A stretch of DNA of 9,719 nucleotides from Tannerella sp. (GTDB lineage: Bacteria; Bacteroidota; Bacteroidia; Bacteroidales; Tannerellaceae), in NCBI GenBank assembly GCA_031283915.1, contig JAITAY010000052.1:1-9719 (forward strand), written 5' to 3'. The notes beneath the pieces are model-generated. The model was given only the letters and a program-made list of their open reading frames with translations, was not told the DNA's origin and did not search any database. Within the stretch, counting starts at the first letter, position 1. Each line of letters opens with the position of its first letter. The position numbers and the translations under genes were made by a program. Positions 1 to 5,858 of this stretch are shown in pieces.

Positions 1-228
1 TATATCGAGGATGCCTCGTTCTTAAAGCTAAGAAACATCACGCTGGGATACAACTTTTCGCTCAAAGCGAAATCGCACGGCGTCACCGCCCGCCTGTTTG
101 TTTCCGCCCGCAATTTATATACGTGGACGCCTTACCGGGGCTATGACCCCGAGGTGGCCGGCGGCATTGACCTGGGGATTTATCCCTCGGCGCGGAGTTT
201 CCTGATAGGAATAAGTATTAACATTTAA
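1..228 (+). CDS. SusC/RagA-family TonB-dependent outer-membrane transporter, C-terminal end (partial)
   Basis: The window opens inside this gene; only the last 75 codons and the TAA stop are present. The product would be the outer-membrane beta-barrel that imports a nutrient with energy from TonB-ExbBD. Visible are the closing strands typical of SusC ends: a segment beginning YIEDASFLKLRNITLGYNF, a strand reading LFVSARNLYTW, the loop GYDPEVAGG, and a last strand beginning SARSFLIGISI. The DASFLKLRN..LGY and ARNLYTW..Y.GYDPE signatures are characteristic of the family. A SusD gene follows after 14 bases, the usual order. The substrate cannot be inferred from this end; the three genes downstream suggest peptides or acyl amino acids (inference). 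Confidence 0.93.
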   Translation, partial: YIEDASFLKLRNITLGYNFSLKAKSHGVTARLFVSARNLYTWTPYRGYDPEVAGGIDLGIYPSARSFLIGISINI

Positions 229-242
229 ATATACAAATTAAC

Positions 243-1835
243 ATGAAAACTTTTTTATCCGTAGTGCCGGTAGCACTTTTACTCCTTACCCTCGCTTCGT
301 GCGACAAGGATGACAACAACAACAACAGTAACGAGGAACCCACAGCCGCCGCGCTGGTTAACGCCGCGTACGTGCCCCTGCAATGGCTAAATTCGTACAA
401 CTCCGCTTTTCTCGAAGGCCTGACAGAGGTGCTTGCCTCGATAAATGCCGGCGGTGCTTCGGAGCTTAGCAGACTCGAACCCCACACGAAGAACGACGTT
501 GTTATCGAGCTGTTCAGCGACCCCTACACCAGCATCGGCGCGGCCAACCTGGCCATCGAAAAAATCGAAGCCGCGCCCGTGAGTGCAAACCTTACACAGG
601 CGCAAAAGGACTACCAGATTGCCCGCGCAAAGTTCATTCGCGGACACAGCTACTTCAAGCTCGTGCAAACATTCGGCGAAGTGCCGATTTTGACTTCCGA
701 CGCTATCGTGGGCGAACGCAAATCTATTGACGAGGTTTACCAGCAAGCCGTTGACAACCTGACCGAAGCGGCAGAACACTTGCCCGCATACGACCCGCAA
801 AAATCCAACCCCAGTCAGGCGGCTGTGAATGTGATTTTGGCCAAGCTGTACCTCACCTGGGGGCAGAAGCCGGTTACGGTGGCCGAAATTCAATCCATTG
901 CAAACAGCCAAACCGACCCCACGAAACCTGCGCCGGATGCGGCAAAGCTGCAATTAGCCGTTGAGTATGCCAATGCCGTGATTGCAAATACCCAGTATCA
1001 CCTGCTATCCAACTTTAACGATATTTGGGGCGTCAATCACGAAAACAACGCCGAAGTAATCTTCTCTGTTCGTCACGACGGCGACGACATTGACGACTTT
1101 GGCAACCACCAAACGCATTGCGGATTCACCTGGCCGAAAAACCCGAGAACCGATCCGCACCTCAGCTATGCAGACGTTACGCTCAAAAACCGTATCCCGG
1201 ACGGCGACGCCCGCAAGTTCCTTTCGTATGTAACGCGCGTTGACTACGCGGACGGCACGATAGATACGCTCGACTGGCCGGTGAGCGTGGTTCGCCCGGG
1301 CAAATGGATTCACCGCACGGCGGCAAGTGATGTGCTGACAGCCACCGATGAGCAGCCCAACAATATCGACCGCATAGACTACCGCTACGCCGAGGTGTTG
1401 CTAGTCAAAGCCGAAGCATTGTACTTCCTTGGACGAACCGGCGAAGCGTTGCCGGTTATCAACCAGTTGCGCACCCGCGCCGGTGTGGCCACCCTGACGG
1501 CGCTGACGGCGCAAGACCTGTATGCCGAATGGGATAAAGAATTTGCCTTTGAGCTAAAACGCTGGTTCAATCTGGTGCGCTGGCGGAACTACATATCGAC
1601 CGTCAAAACGGCGCTCGAAGGATTTGAATACATCAAAGACGAATATGCATCCATAGCCAGTATCGAGGCTGCGTTCCCCGATGTAGAGGGCATCAACTAT
1701 CCGCTCTATGTCAAGTTGCACGAAAATCAATTGGCCAAAAAGAATAACCTGAAAGGGAAACTCTATCGCCTCCCCATTCCTGCCGGGTATGAGTACGAAG
1801 ATTTGGGCATCACGCCCCAAAATCCGGGCTATTAA
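243..1835 (+). CDS. SusD/RagB-family surface nutrient-binding lipoprotein
   Basis: The 530-residue product is the lid and binding protein that sits on the preceding SusC barrel at the cell surface. A signal peptide ends in the lipobox LASC with the lipidated Cys at residue 20. It is followed by DKDD, which fits the lysine-acidic surface-export signal of Bacteroidetes lipoproteins, and then by an Asn-rich linker encoded by four AAC codons. Family landmarks are the TPR-like helix RAKFIRGHSYFKLVQTFGEV (about 128-147), RYAEVLLVKAEAL (381-393) with a QLRTRAGV segment, DKEFAFE..RWFNLVRW (431-447), and the C-terminal LPIP...QNPGY (510-530). Length is normal for the family. The start is the first ATG that gives a complete signal peptide. 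DNA here is more GC-rich than in the right half of the window. The ligand is unknown; RagB-like peptide binding is a hypothesis from the neighbours. Confidence 0.95.
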   Translation: MKTFLSVVPVALLLLTLASCDKDDNNNNSNEEPTAAALVNAAYVPLQWLNSYNSAFLEGLTEVLASINAGGASELSRLEPHTKNDVVIELFSDPYTSIGAANLAIEKIEAAPVSANLTQAQKDYQIARAKFIRGHSYFKLVQTFGEVPILTSDAIVGERKSIDEVYQQAVDNLTEAAEHLPAYDPQKSNPSQAAVNVILAKLYLTWGQKPVTVAEIQSIANSQTDPTKPAPDAAKLQLAVEYANAVIANTQYHLLSNFNDIWGVNHENNAEVIFSVRHDGDDIDDFGNHQTHCGFTWPKNPRTDPHLSYADVTLKNRIPDGDARKFLSYVTRVDYADGTIDTLDWPVSVVRPGKWIHRTAASDVLTATDEQPNNIDRIDYRYAEVLLVKAEALYFLGRTGEALPVINQLRTRAGVATLTALTAQDLYAEWDKEFAFELKRWFNLVRWRNYISTVKTALEGFEYIKDEYASIASIEAAFPDVEGINYPLYVKLHENQLAKKNNLKGKLYRLPIPAGYEYEDLGITPQNPGY

Positions 1836-1858
1836 AAAGTGAACCATTTATTAGAAGA

Positions 1859-2587
1859 ATGACACGTTTATTATTTACACACCTCCTTTTACTGCTCTTT
1901 GGAGCAAGTTGCCGCCCCTTGCAGGACAGCGCCACCATTCCTTACGACCCGGCGCTGCCGCTGGCAGGCGCGGCGCAATATGAAGGAGCTTTTGATGTAA
2001 AAAGCTCTCCCTACTACAAAACGGTGGATTTCTACAACCAAAAAAGTGGGGGTTCGCTCGTTTTGCTCGAACGTTTCAAAACCATTCAGCAAGCCACCAA
2101 CGTAACCTGCGGCCCTGTTAGTGTACTGATGGTGTTGGAATATTACGGCAAGCGGCAGGGGTTGAATGAAAAACAAATTCAGGCTTTGCGGGGCACTGAC
2201 CGGGACACCACTTACCTGAGGCATCTCCTCCGGATATTCGATTCGATTGGCGGATTTGAATATCAGTCTACTTTTGACTATCCGGAGGCCAGCCCGGAAA
2301 CAATTCCCGAGACTTTTTTCCTGGGCTACCTCCGGCGCGGTATTCCGGTGATAGTGGGCAGCAATATCTGGGGCGGGCACTGGCAAATCGTCATCGGCTA
2401 CGATACGATGGGAACGCCCGCCACTGCCGACGACGTCCTTATTTTGGCAGAGCCTTATGATACCACCGACCACCGTCAGGACGGTTATACTGTCTTTCCG
2501 CTGCAACACTTTTACGAAGGCGCGTGGCGGAATTATTTTGACCCCGACTATGAATGGGGGCTGTTTATTGCCGCCGCGCCCCAATGA
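1859..2587 (+). CDS. C39-like (papain-fold) cysteine peptidase, lipoprotein
   Basis: The 242-residue product carries an N-terminal signal with a lipobox-like FGASC (Cys18), so it is probably anchored in the outer membrane or facing the periplasm. The rest resembles the Peptidase_C39_2 domain. Cys84 lies in NVTCGPVSVLMVLEYYG, with Gln78 six residues before it as the oxyanion-hole candidate. His174 lies in WGGHWQIVIGYD. The third position, usually Asp in a DP pair, appears here as Glu198-Pro199 in ILAEPYD. No ABC-transporter domains are present, so this is not a bacteriocin exporter. It sits 23 bases after susD and 30 before an M20 amidohydrolase, which suggests it trims a peptide or other amide-linked substrate delivered to or through the SusCD pair. 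Substrate is unknown. The family is likely from the motifs; the function is inference. Confidence 0.8.
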   Translation: MTRLLFTHLLLLLFGASCRPLQDSATIPYDPALPLAGAAQYEGAFDVKSSPYYKTVDFYNQKSGGSLVLLERFKTIQQATNVTCGPVSVLMVLEYYGKRQGLNEKQIQALRGTDRDTTYLRHLLRIFDSIGGFEYQSTFDYPEASPETIPETFFLGYLRRGIPVIVGSNIWGGHWQIVIGYDTMGTPATADDVLILAEPYDTTDHRQDGYTVFPLQHFYEGAWRNYFDPDYEWGLFIAAAPQ

Positions 2588-2617
2588 TAGCCGCCTGCAA
2601 ACGAAATACTCAACAAT

Positions 2618-3895
2618 ATGAATACAAAAAGAATTTTCACAATATGCCAATCTTTACTGCTGTGCCTGTGCTGCGCCTTTTCCGCACAAGCACAACCGGC
2701 GGTAAATGCCGAGACTGTGCTCGCCAAAGTGCAGGCTGTCGATACCTATATCCGCGAAGTGCGCGGTTATTTGCATGAGCGTCCCGAATTGTCGGGGCAG
2801 GAATATGAAACGGCGAAATTCATTCAGGAAGAACTGGCAAAACTTGGGCTTCCGGTAACCAACGTGCCGGGAACCGGATTTTATGCGGTGTTGGATACGC
2901 ACCGGCCAGGAAAAACCGTCGGTTTGCGTGCCGATATTGACGCCTTGCCCATTCCTGAAAGTCCAACCAATTTAAAACAGCAAAAGAAATGGGTTTCTCA
3001 AAATAAGGGCGTTTCTCATACCTGTGGACATGATGGGCATATCGCCATCCTGCTCGGTGCAGCGAAAATACTTAATGAACTCAAAGACCGGTTGAACGGG
3101 AAAATCATATTCATTTTTGAAGAAGGCGAAGAAACCGGATCGGGTATCGACGCCATGGTAGAAGCCTTGAAACATTTTAAAATCGACGCTATATACGGAA
3201 ATCACCTCAAATCGAACCTTCCAACGGGACAACTCTTTATCCGTGAAGGCGCGATAATGGCAGGTACAGGTACGGTTGCTTTCGACGTCGTCGGCCGTGG
3301 CGGTCACGCTTCCCGTCCCGATCTGTCCATCAATCCTGTATTTGCAGCGGCCAATATACTGACAGGTATCTCGATTGCCTGGAATAATCAACGTGACATC
3401 ACCAAGACGCTTACCTTGGGTATCACGCAGGTGCAGGCAGGAGAAGTCTACAACGTCATCCCCAACTCGGCTTATATCGGAGGCACGATTCGTTTTTTCG
3501 ATAAGGAGGAAGCCGAAAAAGGCTTTGCCCTGTTTCGGAAAGTCAGCGAAAATATCGCTCAGGCACACAATTGTACCGTCAAATTCCACAGTGAAATGGG
3601 CATAAAATTGAATCCCGTCATCAACGATCCTGCCCTGACGCAGTTTACCCGCGAAGCGATGAAAGAAATTTATCCCGGTAAAATTGTTTCCGATGACCGG
3701 TATATATGGTATGCTGCCGAAAGTTTCTCGAAATACAGCCAATTGGCGCCTACGGTTTTCGTTTTTCCAGGCATAAAAAACGAAACGTTGGGCAGCGGTG
3801 CGGAACATCATAATGACCGTTTCGATTTGGACGAAGATGCGCTTCAATATGGTGTGGGAGCAATGGTGCAGTTTGCCGTAAAATATCTGAAGTAA
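2618..3895 (+). CDS. Exported M20D metallo-amidohydrolase (N-acyl amino acid / peptide hydrolase type)
   Basis: The 425-residue product has a Sec signal peptide ending near AQA|QP (about residue 25), so it probably acts in the periplasm. M20D enzymes, such as hippurate, IAA-amino acid and N-acyl amino acid hydrolases, cleave an amide bond with a pair of metal ions. Family motifs in order are LRADIDALPIPE (103-114), HTCGHDGH (134-141, metal ligands Cys136 and His138), an acidic pair Glu171-Glu172, GNH with His196, the dimerisation-domain motif GRGGHAS (227-232), GGTIRFFD (288-295), AESFSKY (367-373) and EHHNDRFDLDE (396-406). The usual QPAEE around the catalytic glutamates is EEGEE here, an uncommon variant. 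The next gene, 15 bases on, is a carrier that could import the released amino acid. The exact substrate cannot be read from the sequence. Confidence 0.9.
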   Translation: MNTKRIFTICQSLLLCLCCAFSAQAQPAVNAETVLAKVQAVDTYIREVRGYLHERPELSGQEYETAKFIQEELAKLGLPVTNVPGTGFYAVLDTHRPGKTVGLRADIDALPIPESPTNLKQQKKWVSQNKGVSHTCGHDGHIAILLGAAKILNELKDRLNGKIIFIFEEGEETGSGIDAMVEALKHFKIDAIYGNHLKSNLPTGQLFIREGAIMAGTGTVAFDVVGRGGHASRPDLSINPVFAAANILTGISIAWNNQRDITKTLTLGITQVQAGEVYNVIPNSAYIGGTIRFFDKEEAEKGFALFRKVSENIAQAHNCTVKFHSEMGIKLNPVINDPALTQFTREAMKEIYPGKIVSDDRYIWYAAESFSKYSQLAPTVFVFPGIKNETLGSGAEHHNDRFDLDEDALQYGVGAMVQFAVKYLK

Positions 3896-3910
3896 TTATA
3901 CATATAAAAC

Positions 3911-5089
3911 ATGAAGATTTTCAAGAGTTTACCCTTCCGCTTATTAATTGCTCTGGCAATCGGCATAGCAACCGGTCTGATAGTCAACGAAACTGCAATG
4001 CAAATAGTTGTTACGCTGCAACACTTGTCCGGCGCAGTGATTATGTTTCTCGTTCCGCTGATTATCATCGGATTCATAGCTCCATCCATTACCAAACTGG
4101 GCGGTAATGCGTCCAAATTGTTGGGTATTGCATTGGGGCTTGCTTATGTATCGAGTATCGGAGCGGCTTTTTTCTCGACGGCGGCGGGTTACGGCATCAT
4201 TCCGCACCTTACCGTGGCAGGCAATGCGGATGTTACACGCGAATTGCCTAAAGCGATTTTCGACTTGCAGATTCCACAAATCATGCCTGTGATGAGTGCC
4301 CTGGTATTTTCCGTTCTCATCGGGCTTGCCGCCGTGTGGAATAAGTCCCAACGGATTATTGCGACGCTTGACGAGTTTCAGGAAATAGTTATTTCCATTG
4401 TTGTGAAGGTGATTATCCCTATTTTGCCGTTCTTTATTGCCTGTACTTTTTGCTCTTTGACTTACGAAGGCGGTGTTACGCATCAGTTGCCGCTGTTTCT
4501 TGTCGTGATACTCCTTGTGGTGGTGGGACATTTTATCTGGCTGGTGCTGCTTTACGGCGTGGCGGCGGCTTATTCGGGCAAAAATTCGCTCCGGGTGTTA
4601 AAGCATTATCTTCCGGCTTATCTGACGGCTGTCGGTACGATGTCGTCGGCTGCTACTTTGCCGGTGGCGTTGAGTTGTGCACGTAAATCGGATGTTTTGC
4701 GTCCCGACATGGTGAGTTTCGGTATCCCGCTTTTTGCCAATATCCACTTGTGTGGCTCGGTGCTGACGGAGACATTTTTTGTGATGACCGTTTCGCTGGC
4801 GCTTTACGGCGTACTACCTCCGGTGGGGGCGATGATTTTGTTTTGCCTATTACTGGGTGTTTTTGCCATTGGAGCGCCCGGCGTTCCGGGAGGCACAGTG
4901 ATGGCGTCGCTTGGTTTAATCACCGGTATTCTTGGTTTCGACGAGGCAGGCACAGCACTGATGCTCACTATCTTCGCTTTGCAGGACAGTTTCGGCACGG
5001 CTTGCAACGTTACCGGCGATGGGGCGCTGACGCTTATTCTTTCACGTTATACCGAAAATGGTGAAAGACCCAGGCAACAATTAAAATAA
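3911..5089 (+). CDS. SDF-family cation symporter (dicarboxylate/amino acid:cation symporter family), atypical substrate site
   Basis: The 392-residue protein is highly hydrophobic with multiple membrane segments and belongs to the family of GltPh and EAAT carriers. Landmarks are the hairpin-1 motif MSSAATLP (244-251), the TM7 stretch IPLFANIHLCGS (272-283, where relatives have NMDGT), the hairpin-2 motif GAPGVPGG (321-328) and the TM8 motif NVTGD (366-370). Aligned by eye to GltPh, Arg397, which binds the substrate side-chain carboxylate, is Gly362, and its partner Asp390 is Phe355. Asn310 and Asp312 are His279 and Cys281. A neutral or unusual substrate and altered ion coupling are therefore likely (inference). 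It closes the operon and probably takes up the product of the M20D enzyme across the inner membrane. The family call is secure; the annotation 'dicarboxylate' is not. Confidence 0.9.
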   Translation: MKIFKSLPFRLLIALAIGIATGLIVNETAMQIVVTLQHLSGAVIMFLVPLIIIGFIAPSITKLGGNASKLLGIALGLAYVSSIGAAFFSTAAGYGIIPHLTVAGNADVTRELPKAIFDLQIPQIMPVMSALVFSVLIGLAAVWNKSQRIIATLDEFQEIVISIVVKVIIPILPFFIACTFCSLTYEGGVTHQLPLFLVVILLVVVGHFIWLVLLYGVAAAYSGKNSLRVLKHYLPAYLTAVGTMSSAATLPVALSCARKSDVLRPDMVSFGIPLFANIHLCGSVLTETFFVMTVSLALYGVLPPVGAMILFCLLLGVFAIGAPGVPGGTVMASLGLITGILGFDEAGTALMLTIFALQDSFGTACNVTGDGALTLILSRYTENGERPRQQLK

Positions 5090-5105
5090 GGTGACTATTT
5101 ACGAC

Positions 5106-5121
5106 CCGCAGAAAACTGCGG
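5106..5121 (+). terminator. Short hairpin just after the carrier gene, possible end of the operon transcript
   Basis: CCGCAG and CTGCGG form a perfect 6-bp stem around an AAAA loop, 16 bases after the stop of the SDF carrier. The position suits a terminator or mRNA-stabilising 3' hairpin. No T-run follows, so it is not a canonical intrinsic terminator. Confidence 0.3.
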
Positions 5122-5180
5122 AAGATAAACCGAAAAAGACGATAGAGGTTTTGGGCTGTACCTGTAAAAACACAGCACTT

Positions 5181-5294
5181 GGCGGCGCCTATTTTGCCCG
5201 CGCACCGGGATACTTCTACCTCGTTCAACTCTGGGGCGAAGTGCCGCTTTATACAAGCAGCGCGAATGCAACCTTTTCAGTCTCCGAGGCCGTC
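5181..5294 (+). pseudogene. Fragment of a second SusD-like gene
   Basis: In one frame this stretch reads AYFARAPGYFYLVQLWGEV followed by PLYTSSANATFSV. It matches the TPR-like helix and GEVPL turn found at about residues 128-150 of the intact SusD upstream. The signal peptide, lipobox, C-terminal RWFDLVRW-type motif and the rest of the roughly 500-residue protein are missing, and SusD character ends near 5290. The frame stays open to 5471, but what follows is unlike SusD. Nucleotide identity to the intact susD over the same helix is only moderate, so this is the remnant of a different paralogue rather than a recent duplicate. No credible start codon precedes it; the frame begins with a GTG directly after the carrier stop. 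Confidence 0.7.
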
Positions 5295-5319
5295 TCCCCA
5301 TTCAAAGGCGAGGCGGCCT
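5287..5319. repeat. Inverted repeat at the edge of the SusD fragment
   Basis: AGGCCGTCT (5287-5295) and AGGCGGCCT (5311-5319) pair over 9 bp with one G-T wobble around a 15-base loop. It lies between the end of SusD similarity and the stop codon of the minus-strand small frame. It may be a junction scar or a hairpin between convergent transcripts. It has no T-run on either side and no matching copy was noticed elsewhere in the window. Confidence 0.4.
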
Positions 5320-5556
5320 TAATGATGAACTGCTGTCCTTGCGAGCCTTCGGGCATCTTGATTTCGTTATGCAGAAGGCAAACATTCCGGCTATCAGCGG
5401 GAGGGTTTCGGGGTCTGCTGCGGCAAACGGCAGGAGCGTCGCGTCGAGAAGAACATGCAGGCCTTCGCTGAAGACTGCAACGAGGATTGACAGCACGTTT
5501 ACAATGCCGGAAATGAGGTCTGCCGGCTGAATAAAATTTTTAATGATCGGCTCCAT
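5302..5556 (-). CDS. Small hydrophobic protein, unrecognised
   Basis: The 84-residue product starts MEPIIKNFIQPADL. It has a likely membrane helix at about 13-30 (LISGIVNVLSILVAVF), an amphipathic stretch at 32-47, a second short hydrophobic segment around 52-63 (LPLIAGMFAFCI), and a basic tail beginning TKSRCPKARK. The helix-turn-helix outline with a basic C-terminus resembles small phage or plasmid membrane proteins in general shape only; no family is recognised. Codon third positions are moderately GC-rich, as in nearby genes. A second small frame lies 25 bases upstream on the same strand, so the two could be co-transcribed. The C-terminal Ser/Pro/Arg-rich end may be read-through past a deletion. 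It could be a real small gene, the broken start of a longer one, or chance. Confidence 0.4.
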   Translation of the reverse strand: MEPIIKNFIQPADLISGIVNVLSILVAVFSEGLHVLLDATLLPFAAADPETLPLIAGMFAFCITKSRCPKARKDSSSSLRPPRL

Positions 5557-5581
5557 AATTCATACCAATTAGTTTATTATA

Positions 5582-5677
5582 TTACCCGCCGCTCTGTATA
5601 TTCGTGAGTACAAGCATACTGCTTATGGTAGAAAATAAACCCTCTATCGACGGCTGTTCTGTTTTCTTGCGTCCCAT
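5582..5677 (-). CDS. Very small open frame, possible membrane-protein remnant or small peptide
   Basis: From the ATG at 5677 this encodes 31 residues starting MGRKKTEQPSIEGLF and ending IQSGG, with an AGAGAAG sequence shortly upstream as a possible ribosome-binding site. The same frame is open further upstream to 5743. There it reads LLIFLSAFVLYQTQRRYM, a hydrophobic helix followed by a basic stop-transfer-like segment, although no ATG is available (a TTG is at 5725). The hydrophobic-then-basic order looks more like real protein than chance. Either this is the tail of a lost membrane protein or a small protein using a TTG or the internal ATG. No family is recognised. Confidence 0.35.
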   Translation of the reverse strand: MGRKKTEQPSIEGLFSTISSMLVLTNIQSGG

Positions 5678-5713
5678 ATATCTTCTCTGAGTTTGGTAGA
5701 GAACAAATGCGCT

Positions 5714-5721
5714 CAAAAATA
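5714..5721 (-). promoter_or_regulatory. Possible -7 element for the small minus-strand frames
   Basis: On the minus strand this reads TATTTTTG, matching TAnnTTTG, 36 bases before the ATG at 5677. No clear TTTG -33 element lies at the usual distance, and the sequence also falls inside an upstream open reading frame, so a chance match in AT-rich DNA is quite possible. Confidence 0.25.
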
Positions 5722-5825
5722 TCAATAGCGCCTCAAAAAAGATTTAACCGAAAAAAGAGTTACCTTTCTTCTATAAATTTTGCCGGAAATTTTTATGTCT
5801 CTATGTGTAATTTGAAAATTTCATG

Positions 5826-5833
5826 TATATTTG
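5826..5833 (+). promoter_or_regulatory. -7 promoter element of the beta-propeller gene
   Basis: TATATTTG matches the Bacteroidetes -7 consensus TAnnTTTG and ends 25 bases before the ATG at 5859. A TTTG occurs at 5811-5814, which is closer than the usual 19-21-base spacing, so the -33 element is weak or absent. The position argues against translation starting at the in-frame upstream ATG at 5823. Confidence 0.55.
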
Positions 5834-5858
5834 TGCTGAAAAATTAAACATTCTATAT

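Larger units (their letters stand above)
5090..5858. other. Gene-poor stretch with gene remnants and small open frames
   Basis: This is the only long stretch without a confident gene. From left to right it holds a short hairpin behind the carrier gene, a fragment of a SusD gene, a GC-rich inverted repeat, two small minus-strand open frames with hydrophobic products, and then AT-rich DNA with the promoter of the next gene. No transposase, integrase or tRNA is recognisable. Base composition falls sharply from about 5560 to 5858, as expected of non-coding upstream DNA. Remnants of unrelated genes between two intact units suggest past insertion and deletion. Confidence 0.7.

Noticed and set aside
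315..326. Four AAC codons in a row (microsatellite) early in susD
   Set aside because: It encodes the flexible Asn linker common after the lipid anchor of SusD proteins; too short to suggest phase variation.
1889..2650. Long antisense open frame (253 codons) opposite the C39-like gene
   Set aside because: It mirrors the codon pattern of the real gene, lacks recognisable domains, and the + strand frame has a lipoprotein signal and catalytic motifs.
2972..3847. Antisense open frame of 291 codons opposite the M20D gene
   Set aside because: Shadow of the M20D gene; the composition is rich in Phe/Arg/Ile without domain pattern and no start context supports it.
3944..4531. Antisense open frame opposite the SDF carrier
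   Set aside because: Its His/Asn/Arg-rich translation is the usual antisense image of a membrane protein gene.
5823..5858. Upstream in-frame ATG as start of the beta-propeller protein
   Set aside because: It overlaps the TATATTTG promoter element and would place 12 extra residues, including a Glu-Lys pair, before an otherwise ideal signal peptide.
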